Source: Glebionis coronaria (taxonomy: Eukaryota > Streptophyta > Magnoliopsida > Asterales > Asteraceae). Taken from it: a DNA stretch of 64,000 nt. Position 1 is the first letter of the stretch; each line of letters begins with the position of its first letter. The stretch covers positions 622,998,262 through 623,062,261 of the forward strand of contig CM046877.1 in NCBI GenBank assembly GCA_025667525.1, read 5' to 3'. This document shows positions 1 through 11,189 of the stretch, in pieces. The notes below the pieces were generated by a model. The model searched no databases. It saw nothing but the letters and a program-made list of their open reading frames with translations, and was not told the DNA's origin. The translations under genes and the position numbers were made by a program.

Positions 1-327
1 AATGGCCTGCAAAAGTTAGCAGCAGAGCTCCTTTCCAACTACGACTACACCTAAAATTCTGACGTCCATAAGTTTATGAAGATCCCAATCCGAGTTTTTT
101 TCTCACTTCAACCCAACAAAAAACATAAAATAAAAAACAGTCCTTCATGGGTCAAAAAATTTAAATAAAACGAATCGAGGGTGGAGCGGGAATTGGTAGA
201 AAAAATAATACTTGGGTGTTTGGTTTGTCGTCTTTGTGAGACTTTTAATGAGCTTATGGTGGGATCTTTTGAGTGAAGGCATCTTTTAACGAAAAATTTG
301 TTAAAGGGTGTGAAGTTTTTGTTTTCA
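1..327. other. 3' flank of the PP2A B55 gene
   Basis: This AT-rich stretch follows the TGA of the B55 gene (read on the minus strand) and should hold its 3' UTR. I saw no canonical AATAAA close to the stop on the minus strand and no second gene. Short frames here are chance readings through the UTR. Confidence 0.5.
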
Positions 328-3300
328 TCATGCGTAATACATGTACAAGCTGTTTGCAGCAGCACAAGCAATTGAATTTTCGGTAGGATGCCATGCGAGG
401 TGAAGCAACTTGGTCGTGAAATCAAATGGATTGCCATTTGCATCAACGCTGGTGCTATCTCCTCCTGTTAGCAGATTAAAAAAACAAAATTTAGATGTCT
501 AAGCTAGAACCGAAATAATTCAGAGATGGCCTCATACGGTCGGGTGGGTGTTGTGTAAAAGGTCCTGAGTCCTGACAGTTCATTTCTCATACGGGTCAAA
601 TTGGACAGGAAGAGTTGGGCTGACCAACAAATGCGTTAACAATGACTTCAAAAAGGTAATACAATCAAACAATGACTTTCAACCTGTTTTGAACTGTTCC
701 CGTTGTGGCTAAATAATTTGATATGACCCGTTTCAGATTAACTCAAATTCACTCATTTACAGCTCGTTCCGTAATGCTCTTCTACTTGCATTTTTATTTT
801 TTTCAATTCTAGATGTGTTAACTAGTAATTAAATTTCTTTTGTGCTCAGGCAAACGATTTCAAGAAAGATTGAGCATTAATGAATAGAAGTGGCAAAATG
901 AAGGGTTGAAACGGGTCAATTTGACTCGATTGATATCGAACACAACGCATATCAACTCATTAATAAGTATCCATATCAGCTTTTTATACACAGATATTAC
1001 TAAAATAGTCATAGCACTAATTACGGTAAAGGATGAAATAAGAGAAGTGGGCTGACCTCGTCTAACTGCACGGGTTATGCTGCTAAGAGATCTGGAAGGC
1101 CTTGCGGGGGTCTGCACTTGTCTCCTGCAAGGTATTGTAAATTGTTATTAAAGCACATACTTTTTATCCAAATTTCAGTCTAAGCACAATATTGCTCCGA
1201 GTTTTAAAATATTTTTTTTGTGGAAGTTTTAAAAATATAAAATTCTGTAATCGAATGGGGCGAGTTCAACAAAGATGACAAAAAATAATCGAAGGTCCTA
1301 GCCACTCATTTTTCAATCATATAGAAGTGCCCCTCTAATGAATGATTTTATGCCCGCCATGATGGTGTAATTAGTTTTACTTAACATCAACGGTTCACGA
1401 TGTTTAATTTTTAAAAAGGTGGATGTAAGGGGTTTTTTTAATTTTCGATTGAAAAATGTGTGGCTAAAACTGTCTCGTTTAATCTTCGATTTTTTGTGAT
1501 CTTTGTTGAACGAAACTCTTAATCGGATATGGAATATGATTCTTCATGAATCATATATGATATATAGCTTTTTTATTCCATTTTTTCCCTAATAGTAAAA
1601 TTCAGCATATCGTTAGATACCTCATTGGATTTTTGCTAGCTTCCAGGGTCGTTGCTTCGGTACTTCCCGATTGGCAGCCAAACACACGGAATAAGTTACT
1701 GATATCAAATTGTTTTGACAAGTGAGTGAACATCCAAATGGATACAAAAATTATGATAAACTTGATATAAATGTTACCTGTATGAACCAGTTGCAACACG
1801 TTGGCTATCACCACTTAAACAGCACTCAAATTTATCGAAAATAGAATCATTTTCATATAAATCACACAACTGAATAATCAACAGTACATCATCAGTAACC
1901 TCGTAATGCTCAAGAAAAATTAGCAGCGAAAAAATTTATGAAAAACTTATAAAGTATACCTTAGGTCTTAAATATTCATGCACTTGAAACGTGGAGACTG
2001 GACCAGAGTCCATGTTGATGTCCCATAACTGCGCATCAAGACTCGGGTTTTAGTAAATAATAAATACTTATACGAGGGCCAAAATATGACCAGAGCTACT
2101 TAAAGCACCAGGTGCGAACAAACCATAGATCTTGGAGACTTGAAGGTTTTCACATTTAAAATCATTTACGAGTAGATAATGGAGCAGAAGAGAAACAATA
2201 TTGCATACCTTAAGAGTCATATAGTCACGACTTAGTAGATATCTTCCTTCTCTTCCAAACTTGATATCGGAAATAGACGCAATTATCTCGGTGAAGAATG
2301 ATCTTGAACCAGGTGCTTCAGGTTCCTCAAACCTATATAAGAACATGTTATTGCTTTTCTTACGTATTGTTGATAATTACGTACAAGCCAGAAAAAATCA
2401 ATTAAAGAACAACATAATTCTCTTTTGAAACGCAACCAGATATCCCAAGGTCTGCCTTTCAGGCTTCGGGAATATGTACAGTTGCACAAAACAGAAAAGA
2501 ATGGAGTTTACAATGTTGATCCATTTACCTATTAACGGGTCCATATGGGTCATGTTTAACTTCTGAAAGGTAAACCACTCGGGAATTGAAAAGGGAGGAC
2601 TTTACCCGGTTAAAATCTGTGTGGCGGTGGGTTCAAACCCCGTGAATTAGTCGGTCAAGGATTGAAAGACATCTAAAGTGTATTTGCAAATGCATTCAAC
2701 CTCCTAACCTTTTAATTCAAATGCATTCAACCTCCTAACTTTTGTAATCATATACTATCGCGTCAACGCGACCCAACCTATTGCAACCCTGAATCTAAAA
2801 ACTACGCAGCCTTTAGACCCGGCCATTTTGCCACCTCTGAGAAAGAACAAACTAGAATCGAAAGTAGAGGTTGTCCAATACACAAAAAAAGACTTACTGT
2901 TTAGAATGCTTATCACACAGTGCAGACTGACGCAAGTCAATAAGGCGAATAGATCCTTTGGAACTACTATATGCTAGTGTATGACAATGTGTTGGATGAA
3001 ACTCAGCTGATGTAATCACCTCTGCAACAAAGTAGCGTCAAAGTCAGGGCTCACAGAGCGTAAGAATGCTGAGAGATTGAAGTTATGAGTAGTCTGACAT
3101 TTGGACTCAAATTCTGCACTTGAAACCTTTTTTAATCTAGGGTGGTGCGTTTTCAAACTATAATAAGAAGTAACCTCAAAAAAGGATATTACCCGAAAAA
3201 TTATAATGTACTCCGCATAAAACTGAATATAAAATTGATCACTACTAAATACTAACCAGTGAGGTCCTCCATGTTCGTAGGCTTCACATCCACGATGTTG

Positions 3301-6300
3301 AAACTTTGATTACTGATTTCCAAATTCCAAAGGTTTATCCGAAGATCATCAGCAGAGATGAATGTTTCACCGTCACTAAATCATAAAGGAAAGGAAGGCG
3401 GTCAGAAGATGTTCAGGGAAACAAACTCGTAAAAAATTCAGCCCAATTGAGCCATTGATTGAACACTAATGAAGTAACGATAAGTTTTTCATGTTAAAGA
3501 TGTTCGTAGTATGTTGGACGAGTTCTTTCTTCCTATATCTGAGGTAGCCACACGATGGGTTCCTTTTTGTCCGATCAAAATCAACGTGCTTGCCTGGAGA
3601 GTTTCTTTAGACCGATTGGCTTCGAAGTACAATTTGTTGAATAGGGGTTTGCAGGTTTCTTCTCTTGTTTGTCAGACTTGTAATCTTAGTGTTGAAGACG
3701 TGTCTCACATTTTCTTTAGCTGCTCCTTGGCAATTGAGGTTTCTAGGCTCGTTTGTCGATGGTGGGATATTGATTGGGTGGAGTTAGGTTCCTACTCGGA
3801 ATGGTTGTCTTGGTTTCAATCTATTCGTATGTCTTCTAAGAGGAAAGGGTTATTCGAAGGAGTTTGGTATGTTGCTTGGTGGCATATCTGGAATTTCAGA
3901 AACCAAGTTATTTTCGCAGCTTCAAAGCCTCATAAGGCGGTAATTTTTGATGATATTGTCGAGCGTTCCTTCTTATGGTTCTCCGCTAGATATAAAACAT
4001 CGTTTAGCTGGGATTTATGGTGTCATACACCTTCTTTGATTTCCTTGTAACTTTTTTCTAGCTTCTTGCTAGTTTTAATATATCGTTGCCGTTCAAAAAA
4101 AAATAAAACGATAATACAGCCAACATACTTTCAAACTAAATATCTGATTTGCTTAGAAGCTTATGCAACAACTAATAAGACAACGTTTTTTTAAGAATTA
4201 TACCTGTTATTCGAGATAGAATTGATATGATAGTCATGAGCATGAGCATACACTCTTCTACATCTTGCAACAAGGTTGGTCTCATTGCTAGTTACCTGCA
4301 ACGTTACCCATACGTGTTACACTATTGAGAAAACCAAAGGAAATAACATGAGCTAAGAGTATAATCACACTAGGGGCCAACATGTGGGTGCATCAGGCCC
4401 CAGACGAGTATGCTTTTAGAACGTCTCAAAGGCTAGTTAGTTGCCTCTCCTTTTGTTGTGTTAAAATATGTTTACAACACTCAACTGTTACAAACTTGCA
4501 ATTTAATGACTTTGACCCGCTAGACCCCATTTGACCCATTTCCTTTTAGTTCTACCTTTTTGCTTAAGCCATTTGACCCTTTAGATATACAACATAAACC
4601 ATATCGACCAGTTTGTACATAAATCCGAAACATAGAAGGCATAAGTACAACTACCACAGGTAAACGAAGTGCTTGGAGGCCCAAGTCATTGCTCAAACTA
4701 GTGTAAGATTTGTCAGAATATCCATTAGTAAGATGTGGCTTCTGGGTGGAAGTAACACTTGGAGTAGCGACAATTCCATTTCCAGTCGCTTTAGAAGATT
4801 CCATGCTCATTTCTGCAATTTTTTTGACCTTCTTCTCTTGGACCTGTGTTTTTAGAAATAAGTTTTAGAACTTCAACAAGAAAAAAAGGCGGTACACAAA
4901 AAATCAAAATTGCCTGGAAATAAAGTGAATGAGAAGAAGGTTCTGATCTAATGAATTACCACCAGATGAAGCAAACAGGCATTTCCTCCGAATCTTAATT
5001 TAAAACTATTAATAAAGAAAAACTGCTGACATAAATCAGACTGGCTTTTGATAACATGAAGTGTGCTTTTCGTGCTATCATAAACACTAATACAGTGAAA
5101 GTCGAGAGAATTTAAACAGAAATGCGAAGACAAGTAAAACTATCACTTATTTTAAGCCTACATTGGTTACAACTGGTAGGTAACATCCGAGACACTAATA
5201 CTCTATCAAACGTAGCTATTAGAAAGGAACGTAAATGGTCACTGTATAAGTTGCACAGCAGATTTAATGATTTATGCAAATCTATTTATAAATAATGCGA
5301 GTAAAATGAGAGTTGCTGTTGCTACCTTCCAATACTTGATGGTTTTATCATTTGTGGATAGAAGAAAGAGGGCGCCATTAGCTGTTTGGCACCATCTAAT
5401 TTTGTTGATTTTCTCCTCGATCTCCAAACTCTTTAAATAATCGAACTAAAACCAAAAATCGAAAATGAATCATTAAAACCATCGAAGATATATAATTATG
5501 ATGAAAGGAACAACCAAACAAGTCAAAGAAAGGTTAAGAAACCTCAGGTTCATGACTCTGAAACTCTGTTTTGTAGCGGAATTCTGGATGCCTATTAATC
5601 GAGTAATCAGTCTTCTCTAACTCCCGTCTATTCCCACCATACTTCACAGACAAACATTGTATCGTAAGTAACAAGAAAATCTAAGGCAGCAAAAAACAAT
5701 ATCAAAACTAATAACCTACCTCCTTATTATCGGTCCTCTCAAATAATACTACCCTGCCTCCACGATCACCGGTGGCAAGATGGTCACCACTTTTATCAAA
5801 CTCAATCGCCGAGATGATATCGACTGCAAAAAAAATCATGAATTCATCACTTACCTATGAAAAAATGTAAATCAGGATGGATGGTCTTATCACATCTATC
5901 CAAGTACCTATCCAATAATCGTATCATAGAAACAAAGAAACGTAACTGGCAGTTACATAATTGCATATCTTAAATTTACATTATACCATAAACAAACACC
6001 TTAACAAATCATCAATAAGGCGTATATTAATTGATATAAAGCCTCTTATAGTATCGATTTTAACATTTAGATAACCATCAAAGCCCATGAAAGAAACATC
6101 GTATAGCCAAGAGCTCTTTCTTCCGGTGTCTTAAAAACTAAAAGAAACTAAGAATGATGCACCCTGACCATGTAAACGATATTAATGAATCGATATCTAC
6201 AAGTGCATAATGATTAGAACTCTGATAACCCTTCACACTGACAAAGCCAGTGACTTTGTGCCTAAATGATTCAATTTCCTATAAAATACAAATTTTAAAA

Positions 6301-8118
6301 AAGTTTCTGACTTTACTATATATATAAAACTTTGAATTAGAACAAGCCTAAAGAACACGTGATTCTAGGTCCTCTAGATAAACCTATGTCACGAGACAAG
6401 CCATATATGGAAACACGAGATAATAATAGTACGAAAACACTGTTGGCCACCCACATGATCATGATCAGTCAAAGCCGTACACTAATTGTTCCCATCATCC
6501 CATACATCTTCCCACTCCGGTAGGTACCATCAGCCACGTGCAATGTGCATTAACATCTACCTCATAAATAGTGTTTAGCGTTTACGGAGTAGTATATAAT
6601 GCTTGTTAGACAACGAGCTTTTGGGTATTTTTTTCAAATGCTCCTATTTGTAAAGCTAATAACTAAGCCTTTAGCTATTATGTCATTTTACACTTTATAA
6701 TTACAGCTATCTTAATAACAATACCCAAACCACTCGGGAGTTGCCTAGTGGCAAAAGGACTAGTGACCATCACTCTAAGACGTGTGAGGTCTCAAGTTCA
6801 ATTCCTATTAGGTCTAGCCACACTAAACTCCTGAAAAGGAAGGGCTTTACCCGGTTTGAGTCTATGTGGCGGTGAGTTTAAACCCCGTGGATTACTCAGC
6901 CAAAAGGTCGAAAACCATGGATAAACAAAAAGAGTAAGAACAACCCAATCCCGTCAAATGGAGGTAGGATGTAGCCGGTGCCGGTCACAGTCACGCCCAT
7001 ACCTAGAGGTAAAGGCACTACTTTGTGGGAAAAGTGGTGTGTATTATTTATAAGCTACAACTATGTTACTAAACACTTTTACAATTCAAACTGCTACGAT
7101 ATATATGAAAGTTTGTGCCTATATGATTCGATTTCCTATAAAAAAAATACAAATTAAATAAAAAGTTTCCAGCTTTTACTATATATATGAAACTTCTATT
7201 TGGAACAAGCATAAAGAGCACGTGATTCTAGTTCCTCTAGATAAACCTATGTGGCTATGTCACGAGAAAATCCATATATGGGAACACGAGATAATGATGG
7301 TACAAAAACACTGTTGACCACCAACGTGATCATGATAAGTCAAAGCCGCACACAAATTGTTCCCATTATCCCATACATATCTTCCCTCTAATAACTAAGC
7401 CACGTGCAATGTGCATTAACATCTACCTCATAAATAGCGTATATAATGCTTGTTACTTGTTAGACAACGAGCGTTTCGCTTTTTTCAAACTCTCCTATTT
7501 GTAACGCTAAGCCTTTAGATTTTACGTCATTTTACACTTTATAAATACAGCTACCTAACTACAAGTTTGTTAAAAACAATACTCAATCCCGTCTAAGTCT
7601 GGTATTGGGGAGCTAGGATGTACACGTCTAAGTCTGTGTGTAAGGTATAAGCTACAACTATGTTACTAAACACTTTTATAAACCTGTACGTTTGGCGGTG
7701 AGCGTTTTAAGCAACTACTTACCAACTAGCTCTCAGCGTTTTGTACACAATGCTTGTTTGGCAACACGCAACTAGCATTACTACTTTTCCTAAACGCTCC
7801 AAATCAAAATGCTTCTTAAAGAAGCATTTACTAGTTACATCTACTACCGCTACTTCTATTTAACGCAAGCAAAACACAACCGCGCGAGCACAAATAAATC
7901 AATTCCATTTCTAGCTATACCAAAATCTCACACAAGAATCAAACAAAAACACCGATCCGATCCGACACAAACCTTAATTAACTAAACTACAATCCAAAAC
8001 ACCACAAAAAAACCTTAAAACCTTAAAACCAAATCATTCTACCTTCCTGAACTTCTTCGCCAGCAGTTCGCTCTCCGAAAACCTGCGAAAACTTCCACTC
8101 CATCTCTCCGCCATTCAT
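328..8118 (-). CDS. PP2A regulatory subunit B55 (PR55/B), 14 exons, complete
   Basis: Regulatory B subunit of the heterotrimeric protein phosphatase 2A. It is a seven-bladed WD40 propeller that selects substrates for the catalytic C and scaffold A subunits, in cytosol and nucleus. Exons on the minus strand: 8118-8043, 5823-5720, 5641-5543, 5445-5326, 4843-4655, 4295-4204, 3375-3257, 3021-2898, 2332-2209, 2028-1960, 1869-1778, 1698-1621, 1124-1057, 464-328. All introns are GT-AG and phases match throughout, giving 1491 nt and 496 residues, close to known plant B55 proteins. Visible marks are the N-terminal [17 protein letters not shown], then [18 protein letters not shown], and both PR55 signatures ([14 protein letters not shown] and [17 protein letters not shown]). 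The C-terminus ends NSLYMYYA then TGA. The ATG at 8118 gives the family N-terminus [12 protein letters not shown]. Intron 1 is 2.2 kb. No disabling change was seen, so this is probably a working gene. Confidence 0.96.
2574..2675 (+). mobile_element. Deleted SINE copy in B55 intron 8
   Basis: It begins ACCACTCGGGAATTG, like the fuller SINE at 6729, then jumps to the shared 3' body (ACTTTACCCGG...GTGGCGG...CAAACCCCGTG). About 85 bp, including the tRNA-like promoter region, is missing relative to that copy. Borders are by comparison only; no target-site duplication was settled. Confidence 0.6.
3484..4106 (+). mobile_element. 5'-truncated LINE (non-LTR retrotransposon) in B55 intron 6
   Basis: A plus-strand insertion within the intron between B55 exons 6 and 7, opposite to the host gene. 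It encodes the end of a LINE ORF2 and finishes in a short A-rich tail (4096-4107). The 8-bp sequence AACGATAA occurs just before it (3476-3483) and just after the tail (4107-4114), as expected for a target-site duplication. Only the last 0.6 kb of the element is present, the usual result of incomplete reverse transcription. Confidence 0.85.
3511..4050 (+). pseudogene. LINE ORF2 C-terminus, reverse-transcriptase zinc-binding domain (zf-RVT)
   Basis: An open frame of 179 residues that matches the C-terminal part of plant LINE ORF2 proteins. [16 protein letters not shown] opens the zf-RVT domain, followed by a C-x2-C...H-x4-C arrangement in [20 protein letters not shown]. The tail has the WWHIWNFRN motif common to these elements in daisy-family genomes. 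The endonuclease and reverse-transcriptase domains are absent through 5' truncation, so it cannot be an autonomous gene. The frame is still uninterrupted, which suggests a fairly recent insertion. The ATG at 3511 is internal to the original protein. Confidence 0.85.
6254..7680. repeat. Direct duplication inside B55 intron 1
   Basis: Two diverged copies in direct orientation, roughly 6254-7082 and 7111-7680. Shared stretches include TTTGTGCCTA, the CACGTGATTCTAG...CCTCTAGATAAACCTATG block, CCACGTGCAATGTGCATTAA and, at the end, TATAAGCTACAACTATG. The first copy is longer because it contains the SINE at 6729-6942 plus extra sequence after it. No coding content was seen. Confidence 0.8.
6729..6942 (+). 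mobile_element. tRNA-derived SINE in B55 intron 1
   Basis: A 214-bp element with an A-box-like GTTGCCTAGTGG (6740-6751) and a B-box-like GTTCAATTCC (6796-6805), the internal RNA polymerase III promoter of tRNA-derived SINEs. ACCCAA flanks it on both sides (6723-6728 and 6943-6948). The neighbouring duplicated segment carries the matching site without the element (ACAATACTCAATCCCG near 7585), which supports these borders. It is in the opposite orientation to the host gene. Confidence 0.75.
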
Positions 8119-8124
8119 TTCGCC

Positions 8125-8178
8125 TTCGCCTACTTTTCGCCTCTTTTCGCCCACTTTTCGCCTGCTTTTCGCCTAATC
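8125..8178 (-). repeat. GGCGAAAAG minisatellite in the B55 5' leader
   Basis: About five imperfect 8-11-bp units of GGCGAAAAG on the minus strand (CTTTTCGCC on the plus strand) lie directly upstream of the B55 start codon and downstream of a TATA-like element, so probably in the 5' UTR. An (ATCTA)-like run follows at about 8173-8190. Confidence 0.6.
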
Positions 8179-8190
8179 TAATCTAATCAA

Positions 8191-8202
8191 ATTTATATAA
8201 AA
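8191..8202 (-). promoter_or_regulatory. TATA-like element of the B55 gene
   Basis: TTTTATATAAAT on the minus strand, about 75 bp upstream of the ATG at 8118. The spacing would give a short leader of roughly 40-50 nt. This is a motif call only. Confidence 0.35.
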
Positions 8203-8279
8203 CCTTAAAAAAAACCTAATTATACATCGAATCAATTGTACACGTCATCATTTCATCAATCCATCATATCATCGATTCA

Positions 8280-8287
8280 TGACGTCA
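8280..8287. promoter_or_regulatory. TGACGTCA palindrome, candidate bZIP site
   Basis: A perfect TGACGTCA (C-box, TGA-factor type) lies about 80 bp upstream of the TATA-like element of the B55 gene. A half-site ACGTCATCA lies at about 8242 and further TCATCATC runs surround it. Binding is inferred from the motif. Confidence 0.35.
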
Positions 8288-8580
8288 TCAGATCATCATC
8301 GTCATCATCAGATCACACACACACACATGAAAAACACACACACAGTTGATTAAGGTTTGTGTTTTTTTGTTTTTTTTTTAAATAAATGATGTCTGTGATG
8401 GGAGGCTAAAGTGACGGGGACGGGTTGAGGGTGTGGACACGTGGAGGGTGGGGAGTGGGGCTGTCACAGGGGGTTAGGTGACGGGAGGTGAGATTATTTG
8501 TTTTTTTTTTTTAAGTGTTGTTTATTGGGATGTGGGATAAGGATGTTTATGGGGCTTATGCTTGTTTATTTATAAAGTTG

Positions 8581-8860
8581 TACTCCCTCCATCTCATAAT
8601 AATAGTTCACCGACTAAAAACACGCAGACTAATAAAAATAACACGTATTTTTTCAGTTTTCTCTCTCTTACTTTTTACACAATGACAATTTTACCCTTAA
8701 CTATTTAATTTACAACTTCTTTATTATTTGTAATTATATCTTCAAGTGAGGATAATATTATAAATTTAATCCATATTTCTTATCTATTTTTGGACTGGAC
8801 TATTAATATGGGACGTCTAAAAATAGTAAGGTGGACTGTTAATATGGGACGGAGGGAGTA
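8581..8860. mobile_element. Stowaway-like MITE
   Basis: A 280-bp element with terminal inverted repeats TACTCCCTCCATCTCAT... and ...ATGGGACGGAGGGAGTA, about 30 bp long with few mismatches. TA lies at each end. CTCCCTCCGTCC termini and the TA target site are diagnostic of Tc1/mariner-derived Stowaway MITEs. It lies about 460 bp upstream of the B55 start codon. Confidence 0.9.
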
Positions 8861-9067
8861 ATAAAGTTATGTAAATTAATAAATTTTATTTTTATAATTT
8901 TGGTAAAGAGAGTGTAATTTGATCAAACCACAAGGATAGTTTCTGTAATGCTTTCTAAAAATAAAGTGGGATCTTTTTTTATAGAAAGGAAGAGATATTA
9001 TTTTATATTAAGTACATCTTTAATCATCTAAACGTTCACGCAACTTGGTCTAATGTGATATCATAAG

Positions 9068-9292
9068 CAAGGACGAAGTCAGGACAAAATATGACCGGGT
9101 GCACAAATTTTTTGAATCGTAATATAACAAATGTAAAAAATGAATTAAGACGAAGGGTAGAAACACGTTCCGATTGACTGGGTGCATTTAAGATATATTT
9201 AGAAAAAATCGATGTTTTCTTCACAAATTAACACTACACAGAAAAATCCATAGGGGTCACGGGCACCCGCGGAAACCCCCTAGCTCCGTCCC
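9068..9292. mobile_element. Small hAT-like MITE
   Basis: A 225-bp segment bounded by imperfect inverted ends (CAAGGACGAAGTCAGG and, reversed, AGGGACGGAGCTAGG). TCATAAG is repeated at both sides (9061-9067 and 9293-9299). The family is a guess from end style and duplication length. The frame at 9036-9224 reads through it and is not a gene. Confidence 0.55.
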
Positions 9293-9641
9293 TCATAAGA
9301 GCGTCTCAACGCTATAGAAGCAATGTTATGAGCTACTCTAATTCCTTTCATCTTAACAAAAGACCGACTACAAACGTTGGAAGTCATTGATTGGAATCAT
9401 ATGTGTTAGAGAAATTGAATGTTTAATTTTTCCTGACATAGATTCAAACATAACATTCGTTAAGCATATGAAGACTTGTTAAATTGAGAGGTCAACTAAC
9501 AATGAAAGTATCACAACTTTTGTGACCTCGGCTAGCACCCACATAGAAGTTCAAGTCTGAGACATCGTCAAGAAAGTCGAAGATTACTTGAAAACATACT
9601 TGTAAGTTGTGATGGATAAAAGTTGATATGTATCATGGACT

Positions 9642-10333
9642 CAGAGCCGTCTCGTGGAATTTGGAGGCCCTGTGCCTCATGAAATTAGAGGCCCTTGAAC
9701 AATATATGCTATAAAATCATTAAACTTCATCAAGTCGCCCTTTTAATTAAAACAAAGATTGAAATGATTCGATAACAACGTCAATAGCAAATTGTGTTTG
9801 TTTTTGTTATTTCTTTATGTATATTTACTCTATTAACGTTTTCAGAACCTTCAAAGTTTATCTTTGACGTCATTCGGTTAACTATTATGTAAACTTAGTT
9901 ACATAAGAAATAATGTACTATTTTTATGAAATACATATCTATAAAGTTTTATGAAAAAATATTTACATCCGAAACAACTATCACACATTAAATATGGGGT
10001 TATAATTGAAAAGCACTACATTTACAAAGGTAAAGTTTTAGAAGTAGCAACAATAAAAGTTACTGGGTCATCTCCTTCACTGAAATATGCCCCACTACAC
10101 TCCATATTCTTCTAAAGCAGTGATAATTTCTATACTAATTTCCTCTATTTTAACTTATATCCCTAACTTCTAACATCTGGAAACGTGTTTCTTCAATCAG
10201 AAAACATTATTTACCTGTATAAAAACGTCCAAATCTAAGTTTATGTTAATGCTATAGATCTAGACATTGGGGACCTCGGAAAACGGAGGCCCTGTGCCGT
10301 CGCACAGCCTGCACAGGCTTAAATCCGGGCCTG
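9642..10333. mobile_element. Non-autonomous hAT element
   Basis: A 692-bp element starting CAGAGCCGTCTCG and ending so that the reverse complement reads CAGGCCCGGATTTAAG. The 8-bp duplication CATGGACT lies on both sides (9634-9641 and 10334-10341), the hallmark length for hAT transposons. GGAGGCCCTGTGCC appears near both ends in inverted orientation. No transposase coding was seen, so it must depend on another element. Confidence 0.85.
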
Positions 10334-10411
10334 CATGGACTCTCTATGGTTGTGAAGTATCAGTGGGTGGCAATACCTTGATGTTTCTCTTTCTCTTTTG
10401 AGTATCTCTTA

Positions 10412-10558
10412 GGGGTGTTTCTTTTTCTATTTGTGCCTCTTAGTGGGAAAAGATGTGGGCCCAAATCCTTTTGGAGCTCTTGTTCTACACTCACACAAAA
10501 AGTTCTATCTTCCCACTAAGAGGTTAATATGATAGTACTTAAAAAAGTAAACAAGCCC
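10412..10558. mobile_element. Tourist-like MITE
   Basis: A 147-bp element with ends GGGGTGTTTCTTTTT and, reversed, GGGCTTGTTTACTTTTT, flanked by TTA on both sides (10409-10411 and 10559-10561), as in PIF/Harbinger-derived Tourist MITEs. Inside, CCTCTTAGTGGGAA and TTCCCACTAAGAGG form a second inverted repeat, so the whole element could fold into a hairpin. Confidence 0.8.
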
Positions 10559-10857
10559 TTAGTGTTTATGTGAAACTATTTGGATAAAGCATCTTGGTGG
10601 GACAAATAATGCTTTGAATTAAAGTTGCCTAAAGTATGGGTTCGGGAAAGATTGGAACAGTGGCAGGATTGTTCTCTGAAAGTCTGGTGTTGCCATTCCA
10701 AGAATAGACGTGCATTTAATGAAGATGTATGACTCCACCACATTCTTGACCCGTGCTACTTAACCCTGATATCAAGTCAACCTCGTACCACTATAAATAT
10801 AGAATGCTTTAGAAGTAAATGATTTGTTCACATTATGATGTATTTATAGTTTTGCAT

Positions 10858-11169
10858 AGGGATGAGCACGGTACCGGTACCGTACCGAACCGGTACCGAA
10901 TTAGTGGTACCAAATTTTTTCCGAGCATAAATTAATGGTATCGGTACCGTACCTAACGGGATTCAGATATCGGTACCGGTACCAGGAAATCGAGATTTTC
11001 CCTTTTTTCGGGAATTTCCCGATTTGGTACCGGTCCCGTACCGAATTAGTGGTACCGGATTTTTTTCACCTTATTTCGTGGTACCGGTACCGTACCGAAC
11101 GGGATTCGGGTACCAAGAATCGGTACGGTTCTGGTTCAGTTTCAGGATTCGGGTCCAAATGCTCATCCC
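10858..11169. mobile_element. Mutator-like MITE rich in GGTACC
   Basis: A 312-bp element with short inverted ends GGGATGAGCA and TGCTCATCCC. The 11-bp duplication TAGTTTTGCAT lies directly on both sides (10847-10857 and 11170-11180). A 9-11-bp duplication fits Mutator-like elements. The interior is dominated by GGTACCGGTACCG-type repeats on both strands. Overlapping frames on both strands here are by-products of that low-complexity sequence. Confidence 0.75.
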
Positions 11170-11189
11170 TAGTTTTGCATTTACTTCTT

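Noticed and set aside
6733..6812. tRNA gene
   Set aside because: A- and B-box-like sequences are present but no cloverleaf fits; target-site duplications and the empty site show a SINE.
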